Assembly (NCBI GenBank): GCA_963663365.2
Contig: CAXXIH010000003.1
Location: 372,001-436,000, forward strand
DNA from: G963663365 sp963663365
GTDB taxonomy: Bacteria > Hinthialibacterota > Hinthialibacteria > Hinthialibacterales > G963663365
DNA length: 64,000 bases
Reading direction: 5' to 3'
The notes beneath the pieces were generated by a model. That model was not told the origin of the DNA. It ran no database searches and was given only the letters and a program-made list of their open reading frames with translations. This document shows positions 16,772 through 26,135 of this stretch, piece by piece; positions within the stretch are counted from its first letter, which is position 1, and each line of letters starts with the position of its first letter. The translations under genes and the position numbers were made by a program.

Positions 16772-18045
16772 AAGCCATTGTTACAAGTGAGAATGCAGCC
16801 GGGATTATTGCGCCTGCTACTCGATATTTGCATGTGAGGACGCCCGTGCTTTATTTGATGTCAACCGTTCACGCTCTATTTCAATGCAGCATGATTTCCA
16901 ATAGAAAGTATGACGCTTGGCTTGTTGTGTTTCTGGGAATTTTCGTTTTAGCCGGGATTGTATCTGCAAGTGAAATGCAGGCGGTCAATCGAGGGTATTC
17001 GATACCCCTAATTGATTTGTCCGATCAAACACACCGGCAAGTAATTGTTGACCGTGAAGAGGGGCAATATCTCGGCCACCCCACAACCGTTCTCTTGGAC
17101 GACAACAAGACCATGCTTGCGGTCTATCCCAAAGGCCATGGGCGTGGGGCAATCGTGATGAAGCGCAGCACTGATACCGGATTGACTTGGTCCGGACGAT
17201 TGCCTGTTCCCCCCAATTGGGAAACCTCTCAAGAAGTCCCGACGATCTTTCCGGTGATTGATCCCCAGGGTGTTAAACGCCTCATTATGTTTTCCGGTTT
17301 ATACCCGATTCGCATGGCCGTCTCAGAGGATCGCGGAATAACTTGGTCACCGCTTGAGCCGATAGGCAACTTCGGCGGGATTGTGGCAATGAGCGATCTT
17401 GTCCGGCTGCATGATGGCCGGTATATGGCGCTTTTTCACGATGATGGCCGTTTTTTGTTCGGAAGTAACCAGCGAACCAATAAATTTGTCGTTTATAAAA
17501 CTTTTTCCTCTGATGGCGGTCTAACTTGGAGTGATCCGGAAATTGTAACTCGCCACCTGTCCGCCCATTTGTGCGAACCGGGGGTGGTGCGTTCACCCGA
17601 TGGCAAACAGCTGGCCATGCTCCTGCGTGAAAACAGCCGGAAATTGAATTCCTTTGTTGTTTTTTCTAATGACGAAGGCGAAACCTGGACAGAGCCGGTG
17701 CAAACACAAGGTGCACTGACGGGCGATCGCCATGTTGGCCGGTATTCGCAAGATGGGCGTTTGGTGATTGTCTTTCGTGATACGACACATGAGTCCCCGA
17801 CCAAAGGCGATTTTGTATGTTGGGTAGGAACCTATGAAGATATTGTTGCCGGGGGCGAAGGCCAATACCGCATACGCTTACTCGATAACAAGAAAGGTGG
17901 TGACACCGGCTATGCGGGATTGGAACTTTTGCCGGATGGGACCTTTGTTACGACAACGTATTGTCACCTCTATGAGGAGCAACCGCCACTCATTGTCAGT
18001 GTGCGTTTTAAATTAACTGAAATAGATGCGCTTGCAAAACAATAA
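16768..18045 (+). CDS. Sialidase (BNR/Asp-box exo-alpha-sialidase family), exported
   Basis: Six-bladed propeller hydrolase expected to release terminal sialic acids. At least four Asp boxes are visible: STDTGLTWS, SEDRGITWS, SSDGGLTWS and SNDEGETWT, regularly spaced. Arg residues of the carboxylate-binding triad are plausible (near IRMAVSEDR and VIVFRD) but were not proven, and the classical FRIP motif is absent, so the exact specificity is open. The longest frame opens with TTG at 16768 behind GAGGTGGGGG, overlapping the pilin stop. The signal peptide (WLVVFLGIFVLAGIVSAS) lies at residues 50-67, so an ATG at 16891 is an alternative start. The neuraminate lyase gene three positions on supports the sialidase call. 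Confidence 0.83.
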   Translation: MKAIVTSENAAGIIAPATRYLHVRTPVLYLMSTVHALFQCSMISNRKYDAWLVVFLGIFVLAGIVSASEMQAVNRGYSIPLIDLSDQTHRQVIVDREEGQYLGHPTTVLLDDNKTMLAVYPKGHGRGAIVMKRSTDTGLTWSGRLPVPPNWETSQEVPTIFPVIDPQGVKRLIMFSGLYPIRMAVSEDRGITWSPLEPIGNFGGIVAMSDLVRLHDGRYMALFHDDGRFLFGSNQRTNKFVVYKTFSSDGGLTWSDPEIVTRHLSAHLCEPGVVRSPDGKQLAMLLRENSRKLNSFVVFSNDEGETWTEPVQTQGALTGDRHVGRYSQDGRLVIVFRDTTHESPTKGDFVCWVGTYEDIVAGGEGQYRIRLLDNKKGGDTGYAGLELLPDGTFVTTTYCHLYEEQPPLIVSVRFKLTEIDALAKQ

Positions 18046-18064
18046 TGATAAGGCGAGAAATATA

Positions 18065-18652
18065 ATGCATAGAACGACTTATAACACCCAAAATTCAGCT
18101 TTTACTTTGATTGAACTACTGATTGTTGTGGCAATAATTGGCATCTTGGCGGCTATCGCCGTTCCGAATTTTTTAAATGCGCAAACCAGGGCCGGCATTT
18201 CCCGGGTGATGGGAGATTTTAAGGCCATCGATACGGCTCTCAAATCTTACCAAATGGATAATAATAAGTATCCGCCTGACCGGGGTGGGCCGAATGTCGG
18301 TGACGGAGATGACGCTTCATATAGTTATTTAACAACGCCGATCGCGTATCTCGCCAGCATCGAAGTATGCATGGATTATTTTACATCCAAATCAGGACGT
18401 GCAGACGATTCAATCGGAACCCGCAATTTTTACGATTACGGCATGGTCCCGTATATCACAGAGTCCGGTGTCGGTTATGTAACCGTCAGTTTTGGGCCTG
18501 ACCGGAAACTGAATATGCCCTGGCAGACATCAGCCATGGATGCAATGGCCAAAAACGATGGCAGAAATTTATTCTTCCTTTACAATAGTTCCAATGGCCT
18601 GAATTCTTCAGGCGATATCATTGGTACGGCGATTGGGATTCAGAACCGCTGA
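18065..18652 (+). CDS. Type II secretion-type pseudopilin (second copy)
   Basis: About 195 residues from ATG 18065, preceded by AAGGCGAG. The leader MHRTTYNTQNSA precedes FTLIELLIVVAIIGILAAIA and VPNFLNAQTRAGISR. The C-terminal part contains SSNGLNSSGDI, also seen as SSNGLKSQGYI in the upstream pilin, so the two are paralogues. It sits between sialidase and lyase genes, in one apparent operon. The leader is longer than that of the first copy. Confidence 0.92.
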   Translation: MHRTTYNTQNSAFTLIELLIVVAIIGILAAIAVPNFLNAQTRAGISRVMGDFKAIDTALKSYQMDNNKYPPDRGGPNVGDGDDASYSYLTTPIAYLASIEVCMDYFTSKSGRADDSIGTRNFYDYGMVPYITESGVGYVTVSFGPDRKLNMPWQTSAMDAMAKNDGRNLFFLYNSSNGLNSSGDIIGTAIGIQNR

Positions 18653-18690
18653 GTCCATTAAAATCGCTTAACCTGTAAAAGGATAAGCCT

Positions 18691-19611
18691 ATGCAACCAT
18701 TACAAGGGATTGTTGCCGCTACACATACGCCTTTTCACACTGATTATGCGTTGAATCTTGAACAAATTGATCGTCAAGCCGCCCATTTGATTGCCACTGA
18801 TGTGAAAGGTGCATTTGTCTGTGGGACCACGGGTGAATTTACATCGTTAACCTTGGAGGAACGAAAACAGATTGCTGCGCGTTGGCGCAAGGTGATTGGA
18901 GGCAAACTGAAACTTGCGGTCCATGTAGGGGGGACTTGCCTTTCGGAATGTTGCGAACTTGCACGCCATGCGGAGGAACTCGGCGCGGATGCCATTGCCG
19001 CTGTCGGGCCCTATTATTTTAAGCCCGCCGGCCTCGATGAACTCATCGCTTTTTGTAAAGAAATCGCTGCGGCGGCGCCTAAAACGCCGTTTTATTATTA
19101 CCATCTCCCGGAACTCACGGGCGTCCAAATGCCTATGATCCGTTTTCTTGAACATGCGCCGGAGCGCATCCCCACTCTGGTTGGCATCAAATATAGCGAT
19201 GAAGACTTTTTGGATATCTATCGCTGTGCCCGGTTCGAGGATGGCCGCTACGGTATCTTGTTTGGCTGTGACGAGTCGTTGCTTGGGGCGTTGGCATTGG
19301 GAATTTCCGGTGTCGTAGGCAGTACGTATAACTTCTCAGCCCCTCTCTACCACAAAATGATTGAGGCATTTCACAACCGTGATATGGAGACCGCGACCAA
19401 GTTTCAGGACATCATTACGAAAATGATTTCCACGTTGCTTGGCCGGGGCGGGCATCCATATAACAAATCCATGATGCAAGTTGTCGGGGTGGATTGTGGC
19501 CCTTCACGTCCTCCGTTTCGAAAAGTCACTGAAGCCGAAATCGATGATTTAAAACGGGTCATGCAATCGATTGGCTTTTATGAGCACGTTATCGTTAAAA
19601 ATTCTCCATGA
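18691..19611 (+). CDS. N-acetylneuraminate lyase (DapA/NanA family)
   Basis: A 306-residue TIM-barrel class I aldolase that would cleave sialic acid to ManNAc and pyruvate in the cytoplasm. Motifs: the pyruvate-carboxylate GTTGEF (45-50), catalytic Tyr137 in YYYHLPELTG, and the Schiff-base Lys167 in GIKYSDEDF. YYYHLPELTG and KYSDEDF match NAL rather than dihydrodipicolinate synthase, which usually has YNxPxRTG and GIKE. The nearby sialidase supports this. It begins 38 bases after the pilin gene in the same direction. No ManNAc kinase or epimerase gene is seen here, so the rest of the pathway must be elsewhere. Confidence 0.88.
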   Translation: MQPLQGIVAATHTPFHTDYALNLEQIDRQAAHLIATDVKGAFVCGTTGEFTSLTLEERKQIAARWRKVIGGKLKLAVHVGGTCLSECCELARHAEELGADAIAAVGPYYFKPAGLDELIAFCKEIAAAAPKTPFYYYHLPELTGVQMPMIRFLEHAPERIPTLVGIKYSDEDFLDIYRCARFEDGRYGILFGCDESLLGALALGISGVVGSTYNFSAPLYHKMIEAFHNRDMETATKFQDIITKMISTLLGRGGHPYNKSMMQVVGVDCGPSRPPFRKVTEAEIDDLKRVMQSIGFYEHVIVKNSP

Positions 19612-19626
19612 TTTTTACCAAAGGTG

Positions 19627-21213
19627 ATGCGGATTCTGATGGATAAGAATTACTTCGAATGGTTGAATGCAAAGAAATATTTAAATCTCTGTTTAAGGTT
19701 TGGGATTTTCCTTCTAGGCGGATTTCTTATCTTTACCGGTTGTGCGAGCACCTGGCCCAAAGAGGTGAGCAAGACTCTCTCCGCTGCGGGTGACAATCGC
19801 TCCGAATTGGAGCAGGTACTGGATCATTACCGGCGTCTCGGTGACGATCAAAAGCTGGCCGCTGCGCAGTTCTTGATTGGCAATATGGAGGGGCACGGTT
19901 ATATTGTGACGGCGCTTTATGACAGCAACCGGAATGAGATTGAGTTTGACGCGCTTGATTATGATAATTTTGACAATGCGCTGAAAGCATTGGATAAACT
20001 TGAAGAAGAGCACGGTGAAATCGATTTTAAGCGGAAACGGTTTGACAAAGACGTTGATTTCATAACCACAGATTTTCTAATTGAAAATATCGATTTGGCA
20101 TTTGAGGCTTGGCGTAACAATTCCTGGGCTCGTGAACTCACGTTTGAGGCTTTTTGCGAGCATATTCTCCCTTACCGGGGCAGCAATGAACCGCTGGACC
20201 GATGGCGGCGGGCGTGTGTGGAACGGTATTCGGACCTTAGCCGGAAATTGGATAATCCCTGCGATCCCAAGGTTGTCAGCAAGTATCTTCAAAAGGATGC
20301 GCATCAATGGGTGGGATTCAGCAGCCTCTATTATTTGCACCCTACCGATCAAAGTTTCAGTGAAATGGATGAACACCGTTTAGGCCGGTGTGAAGATATC
20401 ACCAATATGATTCTTTACACCATGCGCGCCAATGCGGTGCCTTCTGCCGCCGATTACACCCCTTTCTGGGCCGACCGCGATAACAATCATGCCTGGGAAG
20501 TCTATTTGGACAAAAACGGAGAGGGACATGCGGGCCTTTCCAACCGGGCCGCCAAGGTCTACCGAAAAGTGTTTTCCATCCAATGGGACAGCCTGGGAGC
20601 GATAAAAAAGGAACATGAGGATGTCCCGCGTTGGCTGTCGGGGAAGAATTATCTCGATGTAACCAATCAATATGTGGAAACCAGCGATGTGTGTGTACGC
20701 CTGGAAAAAAGAAAACCCAAGAACGCCCGTTTTGCCTATATCTGTGTTTTTAATGGCGGTGAGTGGCAGGCTATTCATTGGGGAAAAATCAAAGGCAAAA
20801 ACGTTACTTTCTCAGATATGGGCCGAAACATCGCCTATCTGCCCGCCTATTTTGTTGACAATAAACTTGTGGCGGCCGCTCCTCCTTTCATTCTTACATC
20901 ATCAGGCGATATCCGGATGCTCAAGCCGGATGAATCCTCAGTCATGAGTATTGATATTGCTGAAACAACTCCGGAAACGCCGGATGCCGATACGAAATCG
21001 GCGCGTCCCGTGATCGCGGTCAAACCGGGTAGAACGTATGAAATGTTTATTTGGGATGATGAATGGCAATCATTGGGCAGCCGGAGTGCCGGTGAGCAGC
21101 CGGTTTCTTTTGCTTCAATTCCCATAGATGGGCTTTATTGGCTGGTTGAGAAAGATTCCCGGCGGTTGGAGCGGATTTTTACCATTGAAGATGGAAAACA
21201 AGTCTGGTGGTAA
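19627..21213 (+). CDS. Transglutaminase-like lipoprotein
   Basis: About 528 residues; the start is uncertain (GTG 19624, ATG 19627 or ATG 19639). A lipobox FTGC gives a mature Cys at about residue 40, so the protein is an outer- or inner-membrane lipoprotein. A transglutaminase/cysteine-protease core is suggested by GRCEDITNMILYTMRANAV (nucleophile Cys), DNNHAWEVYLD (catalytic His, followed by an acidic residue) and the segment between. The N-terminal 180 residues are helical and unrecognised; the C-terminal 150 look beta-rich. Such proteins in related phyla often act on peptides or polysaccharides, but the substrate here is unknown. It lies 15 bases after the lyase gene. Confidence 0.75.
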   Translation: MRILMDKNYFEWLNAKKYLNLCLRFGIFLLGGFLIFTGCASTWPKEVSKTLSAAGDNRSELEQVLDHYRRLGDDQKLAAAQFLIGNMEGHGYIVTALYDSNRNEIEFDALDYDNFDNALKALDKLEEEHGEIDFKRKRFDKDVDFITTDFLIENIDLAFEAWRNNSWARELTFEAFCEHILPYRGSNEPLDRWRRACVERYSDLSRKLDNPCDPKVVSKYLQKDAHQWVGFSSLYYLHPTDQSFSEMDEHRLGRCEDITNMILYTMRANAVPSAADYTPFWADRDNNHAWEVYLDKNGEGHAGLSNRAAKVYRKVFSIQWDSLGAIKKEHEDVPRWLSGKNYLDVTNQYVETSDVCVRLEKRKPKNARFAYICVFNGGEWQAIHWGKIKGKNVTFSDMGRNIAYLPAYFVDNKLVAAAPPFILTSSGDIRMLKPDESSVMSIDIAETTPETPDADTKSARPVIAVKPGRTYEMFIWDDEWQSLGSRSAGEQPVSFASIPIDGLYWLVEKDSRRLERIFTIEDGKQVWW

Positions 21214-21249
21214 TTTTTATATCTAAAAAATGCAAGAGGGGAAATCGAT

Positions 21250-22356
21250 ATGTTCATGTTGCGCAAGTCGGTAATGCCAATTTTTGTTTTGGCCGGGGCC
21301 GGAATGATTTTCAGCCAGTGCGCCAAGCCATCACCCCAACAGGTTGATAAAGCAATGACTATGAGTTTGCCCAAAGGCTATGTCTGCTACCGTGCGGATC
21401 ATCCTCTGAACATCGATGGAAAATTGGATGATCCATCTTGGCAAAATGCTCCTTGGACAGATGATTTTGAGGATATCGAAGGCGATAAGAGGCCCAAGCC
21501 CCGCTTTCGTACGCGCGCCAAAATGCTCTGGGATGACGACTATTTCTACGTTGCCGCCGAACTGGAGGAGCCGCATATTTGGGGCACGTTGACTCAACGT
21601 GATTGTGTCATCTTTCAAGATAACGATTTCGAAGTCTTTATCGATCCTGATTCCGATAATCATCAATACTATGAATTCGAAATGAATGCTTTGAACACGG
21701 TATGGGATTTACGTCTTGTCAAACCATACCGCGATGGCGGACCCGCTCTGAACGAATGGGACATTCCCGGTCTTAAAACCGGTGTGAATGTCGAAGGCAC
21801 ACTGAACGATCCCGGTGATACGGATAGCAAGTGGACCGTCGAGATCGCTTTCCCTTGGTCTGTATTGGCCGAGTACGCCAATCGCCCTTCCCCGCCCCAA
21901 GATAGCGACCGTTGGCGTGTCAATTTTTCTCGTGTCGAATGGCAGATTGAGATTATTGACGGCAAATATCAGAAGGTGGCGGGAACCAAAGAGGATAACT
22001 GGGTTTGGTCTCCGCAAGGTGTAGTCGATATGCACCGGCCCGAACACTGGGGCTATGTGCAGTTTTCGACCGCAAAGCCCGGCCAAGCCGAATTCGTTCC
22101 TGAGCCCACCGAAAGCGCGCGCCAGTCTTTAATGAAAATCTATTACGCGCAACAAGACTATGCGAAAAAGAACCAGGTTTGGGCTTCATCGATTGATGAA
22201 TTGCAATTGGATATGAGTGGTGTTTCAAACTTGGAATCCGCACCTCAGATTGAAGTAACGCCTAACGGTTTCATTGCGCGGATAAATGTCACGCTTCCGG
22301 ACGGAAATGCCAAAACTCTACGCATTGATCATGAGTCGCGCATTTTGGAAGAGTAG
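21250..22356 (+). CDS. CBM9-like carbohydrate-binding lipoprotein
   Basis: A 368-residue lipoprotein (signal peptide with SQCAK lipobox at about 22-25). The residues after about 45 match the CBM9-like family: PLNIDGKLDDPSWQNAPWT, then ARAKMLWDDDYFYVAAELEEPHIW-type strands, NDFEVFIDPD and a WTVEIAFPWSVL ending. Family members bind glycans at the cell surface or are accessory domains of glycosidases. The last 80 residues (from about 290) have a Tyr/Gln-rich helix and a degradation-like tail, not recognised. It ends the plus-strand run; the next gene converges. Confidence 0.87.
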   Translation: MFMLRKSVMPIFVLAGAGMIFSQCAKPSPQQVDKAMTMSLPKGYVCYRADHPLNIDGKLDDPSWQNAPWTDDFEDIEGDKRPKPRFRTRAKMLWDDDYFYVAAELEEPHIWGTLTQRDCVIFQDNDFEVFIDPDSDNHQYYEFEMNALNTVWDLRLVKPYRDGGPALNEWDIPGLKTGVNVEGTLNDPGDTDSKWTVEIAFPWSVLAEYANRPSPPQDSDRWRVNFSRVEWQIEIIDGKYQKVAGTKEDNWVWSPQGVVDMHRPEHWGYVQFSTAKPGQAEFVPEPTESARQSLMKIYYAQQDYAKKNQVWASSIDELQLDMSGVSNLESAPQIEVTPNGFIARINVTLPDGNAKTLRIDHESRILEE

Positions 22357-22403
22357 TCTCCGCACGATAACTCGCTGTTTAAGACGAAGCCGATACTATG
22401 CGC

Positions 22404-23759
22404 TCAGCCCCAAAGTCCGGTCACCATATAGGGACGCATAATCCCGCTCTCGTCGGAATTAAAGAATCCGGTCTTTCCATCCGGCGATAAGAACGGATGA
22501 GGATGCGCGCGTTTGGAAGATTGCATGTTGAGTATGAGACGCCAATTTTGCAGCGGTTCGTCCTTGCCGGCTCCCCATTCTGCTGTGTACAGCAACCATT
22601 GGCGGTATGTCGGTGAATCCGAAATAAGCCGTTTCCCGGCGATGTCGGTGGCGAAATGGCAGAAACGTGGATTCGGGTAAAACGAACGCGAGAGATTATT
22701 CCGCCACCCGCCCGGTGTTTCCATGCCAAGGTGCCCTTGATCGGGAAGTGCCTCAGCCTCAATTAACTCAAGTTTGCTTTCGTGACCGGGATTCGGACTC
22801 CAAGTGCCGATAACGGCTGTTGTCTCCTGTCCCCGCCAACATTGATGGCCCTGACAGGTTTCACGTTTTTTATCGCGTCCACAGGGCATGGTACGGAAGT
22901 TGGTGCCATCATCGCGGAGCAAATGGATATCCGCTCCATCCCCACCCACCAGCTTTCCGGGCAGTATCATACCTCTTTTGTCATATAGTCCGCCGTGATT
23001 CTCCTGAATCAAGATGTCGTGGCTCGCATCGGTTTCCAATGAGCGGCTATACTGCGGATGCATATTGAGCCATGTCAATCCTTTGTAGACGAGATTGACT
23101 TCCGCTTTTTCCAAATCGTAAACCAGAAGGCCGTACGGCACATCCTCTGTTTCACCGTCCCCTAAGAAACATGAAATAGCCAATCGTTTTCCATCGGAAG
23201 ATATGGTGGACAAAGGATAAAGCGTGTTCACGCAGTATTCAGTTCCAGGTAATTTTGTATCGATGACATGAAGAACCTCGCGCTGTGTGCCATCGAGCCT
23301 GACTCGCTTAAGATAGACTTTTTCATTTTCACCCGCATTGCCGCCAACAAAGTAATAGAGATAAGCCCCATCGGGCGAAATGCTTGGACCGGCCGCGCCT
23401 ATTTCGCTGACAAGGGGCATGCTCTCGCCGCCGTTCTCCAAATCGCAAAGCATAAAACGGAACTCTGGATCGTAACGAAATCCATCGTGCGCATGGGATG
23501 CCCGGCGGTAGATGAAACGTTTTGAGTCCGGTGTGAAGATTTGCGCTTCCATATACACATGTGCGCTTGGAATATCATCTGTCGTTAGCTGAAATACCTC
23601 GAGCGCCTTGTCCGCCCCTTTGGGGAGAAGGTCGTTTCTGGGAACCGCGGTATTGGCAAGAGGCGACCGGCGCAGTTTTCGACTCGCACAGCCGAGAAAC
23701 AAAGCCGCCGCGGGAATTGTTGTCTGTGTTAAAAATGAACGGCGGTGAATTGAAGTCAT
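22404..23759 (-). CDS. Exported beta-propeller protein, oligogalacturonate lyase-like (PL22)
   Basis: About 451 residues from ATG 23759. The N-terminus MTSIHRRSFLTQT and a following hydrophobic stretch with Gly-Cys (FLGCAS) is a Tat-type signal, possibly also a lipobox. The body has propeller motifs SPDGAYLYYF, SSDGKRLAIS and SPDGKTGFFNSDESG. The terminal part HPHPFLSPDGK and the mid-protein QGHQCWRG resemble PL22 oligogalacturonide lyases, whose metal-binding histidines act in beta-elimination. The match is partial, and a non-catalytic TolB-like propeller is the alternative. It converges with the CBM9 gene. Confidence 0.7.
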   Translation of the reverse strand: MTSIHRRSFLTQTTIPAAALFLGCASRKLRRSPLANTAVPRNDLLPKGADKALEVFQLTTDDIPSAHVYMEAQIFTPDSKRFIYRRASHAHDGFRYDPEFRFMLCDLENGGESMPLVSEIGAAGPSISPDGAYLYYFVGGNAGENEKVYLKRVRLDGTQREVLHVIDTKLPGTEYCVNTLYPLSTISSDGKRLAISCFLGDGETEDVPYGLLVYDLEKAEVNLVYKGLTWLNMHPQYSRSLETDASHDILIQENHGGLYDKRGMILPGKLVGGDGADIHLLRDDGTNFRTMPCGRDKKRETCQGHQCWRGQETTAVIGTWSPNPGHESKLELIEAEALPDQGHLGMETPGGWRNNLSRSFYPNPRFCHFATDIAGKRLISDSPTYRQWLLYTAEWGAGKDEPLQNWRLILNMQSSKRAHPHPFLSPDGKTGFFNSDESGIMRPYMVTGLWG

Positions 23760-23900
23760 GATTACAAAGCTTTCCTTGGTCAGTCGTCGAACCAATTGAG
23801 ATGTTACAGACAGAATAGTCGACTTGGATTTCAGCGCAAACCGGTTACATCGGCTTTTTCGAGAAATGGAGAATCCCGTGCAATTAAGACAAATTAAAAC

Positions 23901-23926
23901 GAGGCACCCGCTTTTGCGGATGCCTC
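23901..23926 (-). terminator. Terminator of the beta-helix gene
   Basis: Arms GAGGCACCCGC (23901-23911) and GCGGATGCCTC (23916-23926) flank TTTT. Read on the minus strand the 11 pairs are complete with one G-U and are followed by GTTTTAATTT, so the active direction is minus. Confidence 0.88.
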
Positions 23927-23961
23927 GCTGGCAGTGAGTAGACTATTTTATTCCTGCGGGC

Positions 23962-25455
23962 TTAGTGCAACATGTAATCTTCCACTGATGCAGCGCCCGT
24001 TTGGACGGCGCCGATATCGCTGCCATCTGAAGCCGCACCAATGGCCGGGCTGCCGTCAGCCAGTGCAAATGTCTCGGTGTCCACATACAGCGGATCGCCG
24101 GTGACGCTGCCTGACACAGTTCCCAGATCGTAATCGAACGTGTTATTGAAGAACAGGCAGTTGGTGATAGTCAGGCTTAATTCTCCTTCACTACCACTGC
24201 CAACATAACTTCCGCTCAATGAGTCAGCGGAAATACCGGCTGCGATGTTGTTGGAGAAGATGCTATTCGAGATTGTGGCGGTACGAGGGCGAACCGCAGT
24301 ATCCGCGAAACGAACAGCAACACTGTTTGTATCGAATGTGCAGTGATCAATTACCAGAGGACCATCGTCTCCGTCGTTGGTGACATAAATGGCTGCCCAC
24401 TGTTCGGCTGCGGGATCGTCGATTGCCAAGAAAGTGGCATTGTTGGAGAAAATAGAATTCATAATGGTCACATCGCCTGTACGACCGCTACGGCCACGAA
24501 TATGCAGTGCGCCATTATCGCTATCGGGGCTGGTGCCTTCGCCGTTTACGTTGTTAACGAACAGGCAGCCATCGACGATCTTTGTGCCACCACCATCCAA
24601 GTTCAAGGAGTCGCCCGTATTGTCCATGAACACGCAATTGGTCATGGTTTGGCTGACATCATCCTCGCCTACGCCACGTGCGCGAAGGCGTGTGAGGTTA
24701 CTGTCATAGTCTTTGAATGTGCAATTGTTAAATACGAAATTGCTGGTGTAGTTCATTGTGCCGTCAAGACCGGGATCACTTACACCGTGGTAGTAAACTG
24801 TATCGCTTGTGTTTTCTTCTTCTCCGGCATCAAAAACACAACCGTCAAACAGAACATCATTAGTCACGTCATCAAAAAGATCGGACGCGATGTCGCTGTT
24901 ATTGAAGTTAACTGCTGCTTCGCCTGACGCGCCGGTGCCCGGCTTCATTTCGAAAAGGCAGTTCCGGAAGGTGATACCCACGCCCTGAGCGTTTACGCCA
25001 TAGGGGCCGCCGCCAATCTGCTGAATGGCAACATTCTCAATGGTGATATCTTTGCCGAAGTAGACCAAAGTGGCTTCAAAGTTGTCGCCGGGATCGTTTT
25101 CGAAGACACCATAAGCAACCAATGAATTCGGGGAGATCGTGGGGCGGTCGCCGCTTGCCGGGCCGCGCAGGGTTAGCGGATCGCGGTTTTGTGCCATTAG
25201 ATCCTGTGTGAAGGTTCCACTGGCTTGATCGATCGGGGGCAGGCCGCCTAGTACGACTTGCTCTTCATAAGTGGCGCTATCGAGAATCTCGATAATGTCG
25301 GGTACACCGTTGGTGGCATTAATAGAATCAATAGCCGCCTGGATACTTGTGAAATTACCACCGCCCGATGCACTGACTGTAACAGTTTGGGCGAAAGCGG
25401 CCGAACATGCCAAAACGGCGATACCGGCCACGGCCAAAGTTTTCGTGTATTTCAT
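23962..25455 (-). CDS. Secreted right-handed beta-helix protein
   Basis: 497 residues with a signal peptide (AVAGIAVLACSAAFAQ, about residues 8-23). After it comes VSASGGGNFTSIQAAIDSI, the opening of pectin methylesterase/DUF1565-type parallel beta-helices. Repeated FNNCTF, FRNCLF, VIDHCTFDTN and NSIFSNN turns build the helix. The catalytic residues of a specific pectate lyase or esterase were not identified, so binding or lyase function is open. The C-terminus ends with GAVQTG and a short acidic tail. It has its own terminator and a long upstream gap, so it is probably monocistronic. Confidence 0.87.
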   Translation of the reverse strand: MKYTKTLAVAGIAVLACSAAFAQTVTVSASGGGNFTSIQAAIDSINATNGVPDIIEILDSATYEEQVVLGGLPPIDQASGTFTQDLMAQNRDPLTLRGPASGDRPTISPNSLVAYGVFENDPGDNFEATLVYFGKDITIENVAIQQIGGGPYGVNAQGVGITFRNCLFEMKPGTGASGEAAVNFNNSDIASDLFDDVTNDVLFDGCVFDAGEEENTSDTVYYHGVSDPGLDGTMNYTSNFVFNNCTFKDYDSNLTRLRARGVGEDDVSQTMTNCVFMDNTGDSLNLDGGGTKIVDGCLFVNNVNGEGTSPDSDNGALHIRGRSGRTGDVTIMNSIFSNNATFLAIDDPAAEQWAAIYVTNDGDDGPLVIDHCTFDTNSVAVRFADTAVRPRTATISNSIFSNNIAAGISADSLSGSYVGSGSEGELSLTITNCLFFNNTFDYDLGTVSGSVTGDPLYVDTETFALADGSPAIGAASDGSDIGAVQTGAASVEDYMLH

Positions 25456-26135
25456 ACTAAAACTCCTCCTTCATATTTACGGACTCTCTCTTTGAATTTT
25501 TTAAATTCAAGCCAAAAAGGATTTCTGCCTACCCTCTGCCTAAGGGAGACTAAATTTAAGCATGAGAATGCCGTGAATACAAATTGTACTTAAAATTGGC
25601 AATGAATTTCTTTTGTCTGAATTGTAGGATAAGAATATGCTCAATTATTTGAATAATGAATTATGTGCAATTAACCGATTACAGTATGCTGTCAAATTGT
25701 CTTTGCTGCATGAATGGCGGCGGATGCTCAATTAAACAAAGAGTATTATTGTTCTTTTTGACATTCTTTATTTACTTATGTCTACTTGGTAATACACTAA
25801 TTGAATCATAAATTCATCGCACATATCACAGCAATTTACCGGATGTCATAATTTGAACAGAATAAACTGCTCTATTTGCTTAACGTAATTTATTTTCTAA
25901 ATTTGTAGTGTCGGGTGTTTACATAAATTGAGCAGGAACGGGCTGGAAGGATTTATGGTGGAAAGGCGCATCAAAGTATAGGAAATATGACAAGGACTGT
26001 TTCTTTAGATAATGCTCATTATTTGTTTTGTCTGCTTGCCAGCAGGATGGCTAATTTGTAAAGATTATTTGTTATTACTTGGATACAGAAGTGCTTAATA
26101 AGGATATGATTGCTGCAATGATCTTTGCCGATGCT
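25456..26135. other. AT-rich intergenic region without a recognised gene
   Basis: About 680 bases between two minus-strand genes. It must contain the promoter of the beta-helix gene at its left end and the transcription end of the sulfatase gene at its right. Stop codons are frequent in all frames; no structured repeat stands out. Confidence 0.6.

Noticed and set aside
24343..24927. 194-codon plus-strand frame opposite the beta-helix gene
   Set aside because: Antisense shadow of the Asn/Thr-rich repeat gene, which has a signal peptide, ribosome-binding site and terminator on the minus strand.
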